Counted from the first letter of the stretch, positions 1 through 9,994 are shown. The stretch: 64,000 bases of DNA from UBA6912 sp041611095 (GCA_041611095.1 JBFINP010000005.1:30674-94673); one strand, 5' to 3'. The notes: generated from the sequence alone by a model not told the origin. Numbers and translations are program-made.

Positions 1-632
1 CGGCCCCGATGACCATCGATCCGGAGGAGCTGCGCGAGCTGCTCGGCAAGCCGCCGATCCACCGTGACGAGGTGAAGGATCGCGTCGTGGTCCCCGGCGT
101 CGCTACAGGGCTTGCGGTGACCGGCACCGGGGGCGACGTACTCTTCATCGAGGTCACCGGGATGGATGGCGAACCCGGTCTCGTGCTCACCGGGCAGCTG
201 GGCGACGTGATGAAAGAGTCGGCGCAGATCGCGCTCTCGTACGTGCGGTCACATGCCGGCGACCTGGGCATCGACCCGGCGGCCGTCGACCGCCGTTTCC
301 ACATCCACGTACCGGCCGGGGCGATCCCCAAAGACGGACCGTCGGCCGGCGTCACGATGACCGCAGCCCTGGTCAGCCTGCTGACCGGCCGCCTCGTGCG
401 AGATCCCGTAGGCATGACCGGCGAGGTCACACTGCAGGGTCGGGTGCTCCCCATCGGTGGCGTCAAGCAGAAGGTGCTCGCCGCCCACCGCGCCGGGCTG
501 CGGGAGGTGATCGTTCCGGCCAAGAACGCCGACGATCTCGACGACGTTCCCGACGAGGTCAAGGGCGACATGGTGTTCCACGTCGTCGCCGACGTCCGCG
601 ATGTGCTCGAGGTGGCCCTCGGCGCTGCCTGA
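1..632 (+). CDS. lon: Lon protease, C-terminal part (cut by window edge)
   Basis: This is the C-terminal proteolytic domain of the ATP-dependent protease Lon, which degrades damaged and regulatory proteins in the cytosol. The reading frame is open to the left edge, so the AAA+ module lies outside the window; numbering here starts from the ATG at 9. The catalytic Ser lies in KDGPSAG (about residue 112) and the catalytic Lys in GGVKQK (about residue 153), the Ser-Lys dyad of the family. The frame ends in a normal TGA. No terminator is evident in the 90 bases before the next gene. Confidence 0.95.
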   Translation, partial: APMTIDPEELRELLGKPPIHRDEVKDRVVVPGVATGLAVTGTGGDVLFIEVTGMDGEPGLVLTGQLGDVMKESAQIALSYVRSHAGDLGIDPAAVDRRFHIHVPAGAIPKDGPSAGVTMTAALVSLLTGRLVRDPVGMTGEVTLQGRVLPIGGVKQKVLAAHRAGLREVIVPAKNADDLDDVPDEVKGDMVFHVVADVRDVLEVALGAA

Positions 633-722
633 AGCGGCGGCGCTGGGCCATTCCGGGCTGATCGCACCATTTTCGCCGAGCGAGGGGTCGGGTACGATCC
701 GGGGCGTCTCCAGGCAGGAACA

Positions 723-1544
723 GTGGCCAGGCTCCCAACGTTCATCATCGCCGGCGCCATGCGCTCCGGGACGACGTCGCTCAACGGGTACCTCCGTGAG
801 CACCCCGACGTCGCGGTGTCGCAACCGAAGGAAGTCCACTTCTTCGATCACAACTTCGATCGCGGCATCGACTGGTATCTGGAGCACTTCGGCGCCGTCA
901 GGGGCGAGATGGCGGTGGGAGAGGCGACGCCCGACTACCTCTACCACCCTGCTGCGATGGAGCGCATCGCGGCAACGATTCCCGATGTGAAGCTCCTCGT
1001 CCTGCTGAGGAATCCGGTCGAACGCGCGTACTCGCATTACTGGCACAACCGCAGCCGGGGACGGGAGACGCTCGAGTTCTGCCGGGCGGTGGCGGCGGAG
1101 CCCGAGCGGATATCTACGGACGAACGGTCCCGCGCCTTCTTCTCGTACGTCGATCGCGGACGTTACCGGGAGCAGATCGATCGGGTCTACGACTGGTTCC
1201 CACGGGATCGGATCCTGATTCAGACGTTCGAGGACCTGTCACATCGACCCGACGCCGTCTACGCCAGGTCGTGCCGATTCATCGGGGTCGATGATCGGTT
1301 CTGCCCGGAGAACCTCGGGCGACACATCAACGCCTACGTCGAGTTCCGCTCGACCGGGCTCCGCAACGTCTCGAAGCGCTTCGCACCGTCGCTGCGGCGG
1401 ATCGTCGGGAAGATGAACGAGAAGCCGGCGGAGCGCTACCCGCCGATGGATCCCAGCGTCCGAGCCCACCTGACCGCAGTGTTCGAGGAGGCAAACGCCG
1501 GCCTCGTCGAGTTGACCGGAGTTCCCGCCGCGTCCTGGAGCTGA
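723..1544 (+). CDS. PAPS-dependent sulfotransferase
   Basis: A 273-residue cytosolic sulfotransferase that should move a sulfuryl group from PAPS to an unidentified acceptor. The 5'-phosphosulfate loop reads AGAMRSGTTSL (residues 10-20), and the 3'-phosphate-binding stretch is LLVLLRNPVERAYSHYWH near residue 100. The start is the GTG at 723, which puts the P-loop at the usual distance from the N-terminus; AGGCAGGAA just upstream is a weak ribosome site. A TACGAT -10-like hexamer at 693-698 could start its own transcript. The acceptor cannot be told from sequence; glycans, lipids and heparan-like polymers are all used by relatives. Confidence 0.9.
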   Translation: MARLPTFIIAGAMRSGTTSLNGYLREHPDVAVSQPKEVHFFDHNFDRGIDWYLEHFGAVRGEMAVGEATPDYLYHPAAMERIAATIPDVKLLVLLRNPVERAYSHYWHNRSRGRETLEFCRAVAAEPERISTDERSRAFFSYVDRGRYREQIDRVYDWFPRDRILIQTFEDLSHRPDAVYARSCRFIGVDDRFCPENLGRHINAYVEFRSTGLRNVSKRFAPSLRRIVGKMNEKPAERYPPMDPSVRAHLTAVFEEANAGLVELTGVPAASWS

Positions 1545-1563
1545 TCACCTCGCAGGGAGGCGC

Positions 1564-2184
1564 TCAGTCCTCGGGCTCCTCTTCGATGTCGACGACGAGC
1601 TGCCCGCCGCTCCACTCCGCATTGAACCTCGACTTGTGGCTGCCGCTTTCGAAGTCCAGCTCGACCTCGGGCGGGCCCGCCTTCTCTATCTCCATCGTGA
1701 AGCCTGGATTCGGCCCGGCACCATCGAGTGTGACCGCACCCGGGCTGAACACGATGCGGACCCAGCCACCCTCGAGCTGGTAGGTCTGGGTCTGCGTCGC
1801 CACGGGCGCAGCGGTGGTCGTGGTCGTGGAGGTCGTCGACGTCGTCGAGCTCGTCGCCGGCGGCGCCGTGGTCGGCGTCGTCCCGCCTGTCGCCGCGGTC
1901 GTCGACGTTGTCGAAGACGTCGTGGTCCCAACGCCTTCGCCCGGAGCGATCGGTGGCCTCGAGCCGAAGGGAACGCTGGTCGTGGTGGAGGAGGTCGTCG
2001 GCGGAATCGTCGTGGTCGTCGTCGCCGGGGCCGCGACGGCGAGACTCGTAGATGCGGCCAGCAGCGGCGAGCCGGGGCTGTCCACGACTTGGCCGGCGAC
2101 ACCGCGCACCGCAGCAAGCGCTACGGCCGTCGCCGCGAGCGTCGCGACGACCCACACGAGAACCACGCCGGTGCGCTTGACCAT
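1564..2184 (-). CDS. Secreted or anchored Thr-rich protein sharing an ectodomain with the 4362-5282 protein
   Basis: The N-terminus MVKRTGVVLVWVVATLAA is a signal peptide or single anchor. A long Thr/Ser/Pro linker follows, typical of secreted acidimicrobial proteins, then a roughly 65-residue C-terminal domain with GFTMEIE, RFNAEW and GGQLVVDIEEE. The same pattern (GWSAEIE, DFNAELEDG, VRVR) occurs twice in the 4362-5282 protein on the far side of the two-component genes. I prefer the ATG at 2184, which is preceded by GGGAG; an upstream ATG at 2214 would add ten residues. The gene is divergent from the response regulator. Function is unknown; an extracytoplasmic ligand or modulator of the kinase is an inference from position. 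Confidence 0.75.
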   Translation of the reverse strand: MVKRTGVVLVWVVATLAATAVALAAVRGVAGQVVDSPGSPLLAASTSLAVAAPATTTTTIPPTTSSTTTSVPFGSRPPIAPGEGVGTTTSSTTSTTAATGGTTPTTAPPATSSTTSTTSTTTTTAAPVATQTQTYQLEGGWVRIVFSPGAVTLDGAGPNPGFTMEIEKAGPPEVELDFESGSHKSRFNAEWSGGQLVVDIEEEPED

Positions 2185-2299
2185 GGGCCATATGCTCCCA
2201 CGTCTGTTGGCCATGTGGGATAACGGACGGATAAGCAGGGGTGAAGCGATCGTTGCGAGGACCTATGCATACCCGTCCGGGGGGTAACGTGTCCGCTCG

Positions 2300-2979
<680 letters not shown>

Positions 2980-2983
<4 letters not shown>

Positions 2984-4248
2984 GACGCCAGCTCGGACTC
3001 GTTGCCCTCGCCGTTGCCAGCCTGATCGTCATCGCCTTCTCGGTCCCCCTCGGCGTGCTCGTCGCTCAGCTCGCCCGAGACCGTGCCATCGCCGGAGCCG
3101 AGCGCGACGCGCAGCTCATCGCCCTCGTTGCGACGTCGGCGCGCGGGAACGCAGCCGTGATCCGCGACGTCATCGGGACCGGAGAGCTGAACGGAAACGC
3201 AGTCACCGTCGTGCTCGGCGACGGAACGATCGTCGGGACGGCGATCGACCCCGACGAAGACCTCTCCGCCGTCCAAGCGGGATCCACCGGGCGGCGCGAG
3301 CTGCCGGGGGGCGAAGCGGTCTATGCACCCGCGGTCGATCCGAGTGGGATATCAGTCGTGCGGGTGTTCGTCACGGAGGAAACGCTCAGCCGGGGCGTCC
3401 TCCGGGCGTGGTTGTTGCTCGGGCTCCTCGGGGTGGCGATGGTCGCGATAGCGGCTTTGATCGCCTTGCGCCTCGCCCGCACCATCGTCCAGCCCGTGGA
3501 GGAGCTGTCCGATGCCGCGGGCAGACTTGGCTCGGGCGATCTCACGACGAGGGTGGAGCCGGCCGGGCCACCAGAGATAAAGGACGTCGGAGCCGAGTTC
3601 AACCGGCTTGCTCAACAGGTGTCGGAGTTGCTCCAGCGGGAGAGGGAGACTGCCGCCGATCTGTCGCACCGTCTGCGCACGCCACTCGCCGGTCTGGGCC
3701 TCGATGTCGAGCGCCTGCCCGAGGGACCGCAACGCGAGCAGCTTCTCGATGACCTCGCCGAGCTCCAGCGGGCCGTCGACTTCGTCATCGACGAGATGCG
3801 GCGGCCCCAGCTCACCGAGTCGGAGACCTTGACGGACGTGGCCGCCCTCGTGGGCGAACGGGTGGCGTTCTGGGAGGCCCTTGCCGAAGAGCAGAAACGT
3901 GTGGCCACGGTGAGCGTCCCTCCCTACGGGTTGTACGCCAGGGTGCGGCGCCCGGATCTCGAGGCGGCGCTCGATGCCGTGATCGGGAACGTCTTCGCCC
4001 ACACCCCTGAGGGAGCCGCTTACGCAGTCTCCTGCGAGCAGGCAGATGGCTCCCTTCGCATCCTCGTCGATGATGCGGGCGGCGGATTCAGCGCCGACGA
4101 CGTCGAGCGTGGCCGCAGCGGAGGCGGATCGACCGGCCTCGGCCTCGACATCGCCCGGCGCACCGTCGAAGCTGCAGGCGGCTCTCTGACCGTGGACACG
4201 AGTCCGCTCGGAGGGGCCCGGGTCACGTTGGAGCTGGCACGGGGCTAG
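2980..4248 (+). CDS. Sensor histidine kinase
   Basis: A membrane-bound kinase of about 422 residues, partner of the preceding regulator. Two transmembrane segments, near residues 5-28 and about 140-163, enclose a periplasmic loop of about 110 residues. A HAMP linker (LARTIVQPVEELSDAAGRL), the H-box ADLSHRLRTPLAGL, the N-box region VIGNVFAH, G1 VDDAGGGF and G2 GLGLDIAR follow. The start is the GTG at 2980, sharing GTGA with the regulator stop; a longer frame upstream only reads through the regulator in another frame. The sensor loop has no domain I recognise, so the signal is unknown. Confidence 0.93.
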
Positions 4249-4299
4249 TCACGTCGACAGTCCTCACTCGGTCGAGAGTGACGCGTGCACAATCGACGT

Positions 4300-4336
4300 G
4301 AGAAGGGGCGCCCCCCCACGGGTGACGCCCCTTCTC
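4300..4336. terminator. Bidirectional hairpin between convergent genes
   Basis: GAGAAGGGGCG pairs perfectly with CGCCCCTTCTC, an 11-bp stem around a 15-base loop. It lies between the kinase stop and the end of the convergent secreted-protein gene. The T-tracts on either side are weak, as is common in high-GC genomes. Confidence 0.8.
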
Positions 4337-4361
4337 GTACGGGTGCCGTATGGCCGGTGGA

Positions 4362-5282
4362 TCAGTCGTCGTCGTCGTGATCGTCGTCCGCGTCGTCGTC
4401 CTCGTCGTGATCGTCGTCCTCGTCCTCGTGACCCTCGTCGCCGTCATCGTCATCGGCGTTGCCCGGCCCCGAGTTGTCCTCGGAGTCATCGTCGTGATCG
4501 TGCTCGGCGTTGCCCGGCCCCGAGTTGTCCTCGGAGTCGTCATCGATCGTGGTGCTGGTGACGTTGTCGTCGCCGTCCAGCGCCCTCGTCCGTACCCGCA
4601 CTCGGACCTCGCCGTCCTCGAACTCGGCGTTGAAGTCGACCCGCAGCGTTGCGCTCTCGAACTTGACCTCGATCTCACGACCCGACCCGACCTCGATCTC
4701 GGCAGACCAGCCGTCGTTCGTGCTGACGTCGGTCACGGTGAGCGTCCCGCCGGTCAGGGAGTACGTCACGGTGCCCGCCTCGCCGGCGGCACTCGTGGTC
4801 GTGCCCTCGGCGGCGCCCGGGAACGTCGTAGAGGTGTTTCCGGGCAGCGTCGTGGACGTCTCGCCCGGCATGCTCGTCGAGGTGGCGCCACCTTCGATGG
4901 CTCGGGTACGCACCCGGACCCTCACCTGACCATCCTCGAGCTCGGCGTTGAAGTCGACCCTCGTGTCGGCTCCGAGGAACTTCGCCTCGACCGCACGGCC
5001 CTGGGCGACCTCGATCTCTGCGGACCAGCCGTCGTTGGGAACGACCTCGACGATCGAGAGCGCCCCGCCGGAAACGGCGTACGCCACCGTGCCTGCGTCC
5101 CCGGCCGGGACGGTCACCGGAGCTGCGTCGCTCGGAGCGGGGCCCGTCGTGGTCGAGGTTTCCTGAATCGTCGTCGAGGTGGCCGTGCTCACCGTGTCGG
5201 TGGCCGCGGTGGCCGCCCAGGCCGCGCCGGCGGCGACGACCAACGCCATGACGACCATCGCCATCGTGGTGCGTGCCAACAT
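4362..5282 (-). CDS. Secreted protein with two repeated ectodomains and a very acidic tail
   Basis: A 306-residue exported protein. The signal peptide is MLARTTMAMVVMALVVAAG...AWA, and the start at 5282 is backed by AAGGAG six bases upstream. After a Thr-rich linker come two copies of the same module of about 60 residues (around 68-123 and 165-220), each with NDGWSAEIEV, VDFNAE(L/F)EDG and VRVRVRTRA. The C-terminal 60 residues are almost all Asp, Glu and His, with two DNSGPGNA blocks. A copy of the module also ends the 1564-2184 protein. The fold resembles PepSY-type modules in pattern only. The Asp/His tail could bind cations; no function is proven. Confidence 0.82.
   Translation of the reverse strand: MLARTTMAMVVMALVVAAGAAWAATAATDTVSTATSTTIQETSTTTGPAPSDAAPVTVPAGDAGTVAYAVSGGALSIVEVVPNDGWSAEIEVAQGRAVEAKFLGADTRVDFNAELEDGQVRVRVRTRAIEGGATSTSMPGETSTTLPGNTSTTFPGAAEGTTTSAAGEAGTVTYSLTGGTLTVTDVSTNDGWSAEIEVGSGREIEVKFESATLRVDFNAEFEDGEVRVRVRTRALDGDDNVTSTTIDDDSEDNSGPGNAEHDHDDDSEDNSGPGNADDDDGDEGHEDEDDDHDEDDDADDDHDDDD
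4453..4538. repeat. 35-bp direct repeat inside the acidic-tail gene
   Basis: Two identical 35-base copies start at 4453 and 4504. They encode the repeated EDNSGPGNA blocks of the acidic tail and probably allow tail-length change by slippage. Confidence 0.85.
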
Positions 5283-5432
5283 CGCAATCTCCTTCTCGTA
5301 GCGTGTACCACGAGTGTCCGCGCACCTCCGTCAAGGCGACTTCCGGCCGCGGTTAAGCGAAGGTGAATCATGGAGGTCGTGTCGAGTGTGCCTCCACAGG
5401 TCACCATCGAGCGTGTACGCATGCTCGACACG

Positions 5433-5468
5433 ACGACGGGGCGCCGTCGTCAGGCGACGCCCCGTCGT
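5433..5468 (-). terminator. Hairpin terminator after the coxSLM operon
   Basis: ACGACGGGGCG pairs with CGCCCCGTCGT (11 bp, loop 14) just downstream of the coxM stop on the minus strand. There is no strong U-tract. Confidence 0.75.
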
Positions 5469-5485
5469 TCTCCCTCCCTGCGATG

Positions 5486-6343
5486 TCAGGCCCGGGCGAG
5501 GGCTCCGCGAAGGGCTCGCGCCACGAAGACCTTCGCCAGGTGGGCTTTGTACTCCTCGGAACCGTACAGGTCTTCGAGGAGGGTGACGCCCTCGGTGGCA
5601 CGGTCGGCGGCGGCGGCAATCGCCACATCCCCGCCGTCCGAGCCGATGAACGCCTCCATCGAGCCGGCGGCGAGCATCGGTTTCGTGCCCACGCCGGTGA
5701 GGGCGATGCGGGCGTCCTCGACCGTTCCGTTGCTCTTGCGCACCCAGGCCGCAGCGCCGGCGACGGCGTAGTCGCTGTGACCGCCGCGCCGTCCGAGCTT
5801 GTCGTAGGCGGACCCGCCGCCCGCCTTCGGGACGCGGATCTCGACGAGGATCTCGTCGGCATTCAACGCCGAGGTGAGCGTGTCGACGAAGAAGTCCCCG
5901 GCAGCGATCTCCCGGGTGCCGTTCTTCGACGCCGCCACCATCGTCGAGCCGAGCGCGATCGCCCCCGCCGGCTGATCGGCGGCGACGTCGGCGTGCGCCA
6001 ACGAGCCACACGTCGTGCCCCGCATCCGCACCTGCATGTCCGCCGTGTAGGCGGCGGCCTCGGCGAGGGCCTGGGCATGCTCGGCCACGAGGGCGTCCAT
6101 CGCCGTCTGTTGGTGGCGCACCAGCGCCCCGATGGCGATGTGGTCACCCTTGTCCTCGATGGCGCCGAGCCCCGGGATGCGTCCGATGTCGACGACCATC
6201 TCGGGCGAGAACAGCCGCATCTTCATGAGCGGCATCAGGCTCTGCCCGCCTGCGAGGACCTTGGCGCCCGGATTGGACGCCAGCGCATCGAGCGCCTCGT
6301 CCAGCGTGGCAGGGGCCACGTAGGCGAACTCACGCGGATACAT
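5486..6343 (-). CDS. coxM: Molybdenum hydroxylase FAD-binding subunit (CoxM-like)
   Basis: The medium FAD subunit of a CO-dehydrogenase-type molybdenum hydroxylase, about 285 residues. It passes electrons from the small Fe-S subunit to the acceptor chain. The FAD-binding motifs AGGQSLMPLMKMRL (near residue 33) and TCGSLAHADVAADQP (near 110) are both present. The start is the ATG at 6343, set by GAGGGA seven bases upstream; it overlaps the coxL stop by 14 bases. It is last in the coxS-coxL-coxM order and is followed by a hairpin terminator. Confidence 0.92.
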   Translation of the reverse strand: MYPREFAYVAPATLDEALDALASNPGAKVLAGGQSLMPLMKMRLFSPEMVVDIGRIPGLGAIEDKGDHIAIGALVRHQQTAMDALVAEHAQALAEAAAYTADMQVRMRGTTCGSLAHADVAADQPAGAIALGSTMVAASKNGTREIAAGDFFVDTLTSALNADEILVEIRVPKAGGGSAYDKLGRRGGHSDYAVAGAAAWVRKSNGTVEDARIALTGVGTKPMLAAGSMEAFIGSDGGDVAIAAAADRATEGVTLLEDLYGSEEYKAHLAKVFVARALRGALARA

Positions 6344-8729
6344 CTGAGTCCCTCCTCGCATCCTGAATGGCCTGCCAGACCCGGCGGGGCCTTAATGGCA
6401 TGTCGATGTGGGTCACCCCGAGCGGCGCCAGCGCATCGACCACCGCGTTGACGAGGGTCTGCGCCGAGCCGATCGTGCCCGCCTCGCCGATGCCCTTCAC
6501 CCCCATCGGGTTGACGTCGGTGGGCGTCACCGTGCGGCTCAGCTCGAACGACGGCAGGTCACCTGCGGTCGGGATCGGGTAGTCGATGAGGGATCCGGTG
6601 AGCAGGTTGCCCGCTTCGTCGTAGATCGCCTCCTCGAACATCGCCTGCCCCACACCCTGGGCGATGCCGCCGTGTACCTGCCCGTCGACGATCATCGGGC
6701 TGATCACGTTGCCGCAGTCGTCGACGCCGATGTAGCGCAGGAACTCCACGTCGCCCGTGTCGGGATCGACCTCGACGACGGCGATGTGCGACCCGAACGG
6801 CCACGTGGCGTTGCCCGGACTGAAGATCGCATGTGCTTCGAGCCCGGCATCGAGCCCTTCGGGCCCCGTGTGGGGTCGATACGCGACGTCGGCGATCTCC
6901 GCCCAGGTGACAACGCGACCGGGCGTCCCGGCGACGTGGGCGCCGCCGTCGGCAAACCGTATGTCTTCGGGCGCGGCCTCGAGCAGGTGGGCGGCTATCT
7001 CCGCGGCCTTGTCCCGCACCTTCACCGCCGCCTGGTACGTCGCCGCCCCGTCGACCGCCGCCGACCGGCTGCCGAACGTGCCGACACCCATCGGGGACTC
7101 GGCGGTGTCGCCGTGGCTCACCCGGATCATGTCGATCTCGACGCCGAGCACGCTCGAGGCGATCTGCGCCCACGTCGTCTCGTGTCCCTGGCCGCTGGGG
7201 CCGGTGCCGATGATGACGTTTACCGACCCGTCCGGATTCACCCGGACCAGCCCGGATCCGCTGAACGACGACGGCAAGCCGTAGTTGTTCCAGCCGAAGC
7301 CGATCTCGGAAAGCACCGACGGACCGAAGCCGCAGATCTCCAGGTACGTCGACAGACCGATGCCGATGTACCGGCCCTCGGCCCGTGCGTCCGCCTGCAT
7401 CTGCCTCAGCCCGGCGTAGTCGGCGATCTCGAGCAGCTTGTCGAGGTTCGTCTCGTAATCGCCCGAGTCGATCGCCAGCCCGGTGTTGTTCACGGCCGGG
7501 AACTGGTCGTTCTTCCAATAGTTCTTGCGCCGTACGTCCGCGGGGTCCATCCCGATCTCGCGTGCGTACGCGTCGATCGCACGCTCGATGTAGTAGAGCG
7601 CCTCGGGTCGTCCGGCTCCCCGGTACGCATCCGTCGTCTGCGTGTTGGTGACGACGCAGGCGACCTCGAAGTACGCCGGGATGTCGTACTGACCCGCCGA
7701 CACCCAGAGCCCCAGCAGCGGAATGGCCACCGTGAAGTTCTGGCTGTAGGCGCCCATGTCGGCGAGGCCCTTCAGCTCGTAGCCGAGGATCTCGCCGTCA
7801 GGCGTGCCCACGAGCGTGGCCGTGGCGATCCAACCCCGCCCCTGGATGGTCGACACCGCCGCCTCCCGCCGGGTCTCGGTGAACCGCACCGGCCGGTGCA
7901 GCTCCTTGGAGGCGAAGCACACGAGGATCTCGTCGTTGTAGACGTTGAGCTTGCAGCCGAAGCCGCCACCCACTTCGGGCGCCCGCACATGGACCGCGTT
8001 GGAAGGAAGACCGAAGGTCTTGGCGATCGCACCGCCCAGCGCGTGGGGGATCTGGCTCGAGGAGTAGACCTCGAACTTGTCGTAGCCCTCGATCCAATGT
8101 GCCACCACCGCACGGGGCTCGATGGCCACCGGGATCAGCCGCTGGTTGACCATCTCCAGCTCGACGATGACGGCATCCTCACGCGCCTTGGCCTCCTCGA
8201 TCTTGGGTCGGGGGTCGTCGACGGCGATGACGTCCGCCCACCATTCGTGGCCGACCCAGCTCAAGAGCACGTTCGAGTCGAGGTCCTCGTGGACCTTCAC
8301 CCGATCCGACGCCGCATCTTTGAGCTCGACCACCGCCTCCAGCGGGTCGTAGTCGACAACCACGGCCTCGGCCGCATCTTGGGCGACATACCTGTCGTCG
8401 GCGACGACCATCGCCACCGCCTCGCCCGCATGGTTGACCTCGCCGTCGGCGAGGAGCGGCCGGAGCTTGCCGACCGGGACCTGGGCGATCAGCGGTCCGA
8501 GGTGACGAACATCGTCAATGGTGTAGACCGCATGGACACCTTTCATCGCCGCGGCGGCCGACGTGTCGATCGAGTTGATGCGGGCGTGGGCGAAGGGGCT
8601 CCGGACGAAAGCGACGGCAAGCTCGCCGTGACGCCGTATGTCGTCGACGTAGCGTCCCCGACCCCGTATCAGCGCCGGATCTTCCTTGCGACGGATGACG
8701 CCGCCGAGTGCGCTGGTGGTGGTCGTCAT
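6330..8729 (-). CDS. coxL: Molybdopterin-binding large subunit, form II CoxL-like
   Basis: The 799-residue catalytic subunit that binds Mo-molybdopterin cytosine dinucleotide. The active-site loop reads AYRGAGR (about residue 367), which defines form II; form I CO dehydrogenases carry AYRCSFR with the Cu-liganding Cys. The Mo-proximal Glu lies in KGIGEAGTIG near the C-terminus. The start is the ATG at 8729, whose ATGA overlaps the coxS stop; an apparent longer frame upstream is only coxS read out of frame. CO oxidation by form II enzymes is disputed, and an aldehyde, purine or other heteroaromatic substrate is equally possible. Confidence 0.93.
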   Translation of the reverse strand: MTTTTSALGGVIRRKEDPALIRGRGRYVDDIRRHGELAVAFVRSPFAHARINSIDTSAAAAMKGVHAVYTIDDVRHLGPLIAQVPVGKLRPLLADGEVNHAGEAVAMVVADDRYVAQDAAEAVVVDYDPLEAVVELKDAASDRVKVHEDLDSNVLLSWVGHEWWADVIAVDDPRPKIEEAKAREDAVIVELEMVNQRLIPVAIEPRAVVAHWIEGYDKFEVYSSSQIPHALGGAIAKTFGLPSNAVHVRAPEVGGGFGCKLNVYNDEILVCFASKELHRPVRFTETRREAAVSTIQGRGWIATATLVGTPDGEILGYELKGLADMGAYSQNFTVAIPLLGLWVSAGQYDIPAYFEVACVVTNTQTTDAYRGAGRPEALYYIERAIDAYAREIGMDPADVRRKNYWKNDQFPAVNNTGLAIDSGDYETNLDKLLEIADYAGLRQMQADARAEGRYIGIGLSTYLEICGFGPSVLSEIGFGWNNYGLPSSFSGSGLVRVNPDGSVNVIIGTGPSGQGHETTWAQIASSVLGVEIDMIRVSHGDTAESPMGVGTFGSRSAAVDGAATYQAAVKVRDKAAEIAAHLLEAAPEDIRFADGGAHVAGTPGRVVTWAEIADVAYRPHTGPEGLDAGLEAHAIFSPGNATWPFGSHIAVVEVDPDTGDVEFLRYIGVDDCGNVISPMIVDGQVHGGIAQGVGQAMFEEAIYDEAGNLLTGSLIDYPIPTAGDLPSFELSRTVTPTDVNPMGVKGIGEAGTIGSAQTLVNAVVDALAPLGVTHIDMPLRPRRVWQAIQDARRDSDVSA

Positions 8730-9229
8730 ACGAGATCCGTCTCCCACTCGGGCGGAGCCGGTTCCTCGCCCCGCATCTTGGCCGCCGCGTACTCGATGGA
8801 GCGCACGATGTTGTGATAGCCCGTACAGCGGCACAGGTTCCCCTCGATCCCGTGGCGGATCTCGGCCTCGGTGGGGTTGTCGTCGTCGGCGAGGATCGCC
8901 GCCGCCGACATGATCATCCCCGGTGTGCAGAAGCCGCATTGGAGGCCGTGGCGTTCCCAGAAGCCTTCCTGCACCGGATGGAGCTCACCGTTCTGGGCGA
9001 GACCCTCGATTGTCGTGACGTCGGCGCCGTCGGCCTGTACGGCCAGCACCATGCACGACTTCGTGGGTACGCCGTCGACGTGGACGGTGCACGCGCCGCA
9101 GTAGCCGGACTCGCAGCCGACATGCGTCCCGGTGAGGAGCAGGTCCTCGCGGAGGAAGTGGACGAGCAGCGTGCGTGGCTCGACAGAGCCCGACACCGCC
9201 TTCCCGTTGACGGTCATGGAGATCTCCAT
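8726..9229 (-). CDS. coxS: Molybdenum hydroxylase [2Fe-2S] small subunit (CoxS-like)
   Basis: A 167-residue iron-sulfur subunit with two [2Fe-2S] clusters. The plant-type ferredoxin cluster Cys residues are in GCESGYCGACTVHVDG, and the C-terminal four-helix cluster is in QCGFCTPGM and NLCRCTGY. It relays electrons from the Mo site of CoxL to the FAD of CoxM. The start is the ATG at 9229, preceded by AAGGGG; upstream in-frame starts lack a ribosome site. It is first of three overlapping genes, with coxG 92 bases upstream on the same strand. Confidence 0.94.
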   Translation of the reverse strand: MEISMTVNGKAVSGSVEPRTLLVHFLREDLLLTGTHVGCESGYCGACTVHVDGVPTKSCMVLAVQADGADVTTIEGLAQNGELHPVQEGFWERHGLQCGFCTPGMIMSAAAILADDDNPTEAEIRHGIEGNLCRCTGYHNIVRSIEYAAAKMRGEEPAPPEWETDLV

Positions 9230-9321
9230 CGCACCCCTTTTCACGAGACTGCCCGATGCCTCACACGAAGGTAGCAAAGGGGCCCTCCCGATGTCGGGCG
9301 GAGCGTTCGCGAGACCGGCGC

Positions 9322-9888
9322 TCAGTCTTTGCGGCCGAACAGCCGGGAGATCCAGCGTCGCAACGCTGCGAGCAGGCTCGAGAAGAACAGAGAGAAGCCC
9401 TTGACGTCACCGGCCTCGACGGCTGCCGCCTCGACAACGGTCTCCGCCGCCAGCTTCGCCTCGACACAGTGGACGAACTCGCCGATCAGCCGGTTCGACA
9501 TCTCCTTGATGAGCCCGGTGCGCCCGAATTGAGCGGCTGCCCCGGACAGGATCACATCGGCCTCGATCGTGATCTCGGTGCCGTCGTCGACGGAAGCCAT
9601 CTCGTAGTGCATCTTGACCTGCCCGACGCTGCCACCGCGTCGATCCATCCCCTTGCCGTTCACGGTGCCGGTGTGTGCTGCGGCGTCGGACACCACGGTC
9701 GCCTCCCCCTCGAAGGTCGCCGTCATGGGGCCGAGCTTCGCCGACACACTCCCCGCATACACGCCACCGCCCTTGTCCTCCGTCAGCTCCGCCCCCGGGA
9801 GACATCTCGCCAGCTCGGGGACGTCCTCGAACAGCTCCCACACCTGCTCGACGCTGCGGCCGACCCGCACGACCTCGGTGATCTTCAA
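9322..9888 (-). CDS. coxG: CoxG-like SRPBCC protein
   Basis: A 188-residue START/SRPBCC-fold protein of the CoxG family (MKITEVVRVGRSVEQVWELF, LPGAEL, ADVILSGAAAQFGR). In carboxidotrophs CoxG ties CO dehydrogenase to the membrane and quinone pool. The C-terminal stretch FSLFFSSLLAALRRWISRLF is an amphipathic helix suited to membrane attachment. The start is TTG at 9888, preceded by an excellent AGGGAGGT site. Its position directly before coxSLM supports a role with that enzyme. Confidence 0.87.
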   Translation of the reverse strand: MKITEVVRVGRSVEQVWELFEDVPELARCLPGAELTEDKGGGVYAGSVSAKLGPMTATFEGEATVVSDAAAHTGTVNGKGMDRRGGSVGQVKMHYEMASVDDGTEITIEADVILSGAAAQFGRTGLIKEMSNRLIGEFVHCVEAKLAAETVVEAAAVEAGDVKGFSLFFSSLLAALRRWISRLFGRKD

Positions 9889-9994
9889 CCGAACCTCCCT
9901 CCAACCAACGGCCCGGCGGACTCTACCGCCGGCGACCGTGTCGGCGCTCTGCGTACGTGCTGCGGTTAGCCTGGCCCGCCCTCGGGAGGCTTCG

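Noticed and set aside
249..1046. Long minus-strand frame opposite lon and the sulfotransferase
   Set aside because: It mirrors two well-supported genes, its product is rich in His/Arg/Asp without any domain, and it has no ribosome site.
6330..8939. coxL starting about 70 residues earlier
   Set aside because: The upstream part overlaps coxS in another frame and is Arg-rich nonsense; the ATG at 8729 has the ATGA overlap and the normal CoxL N-terminus.
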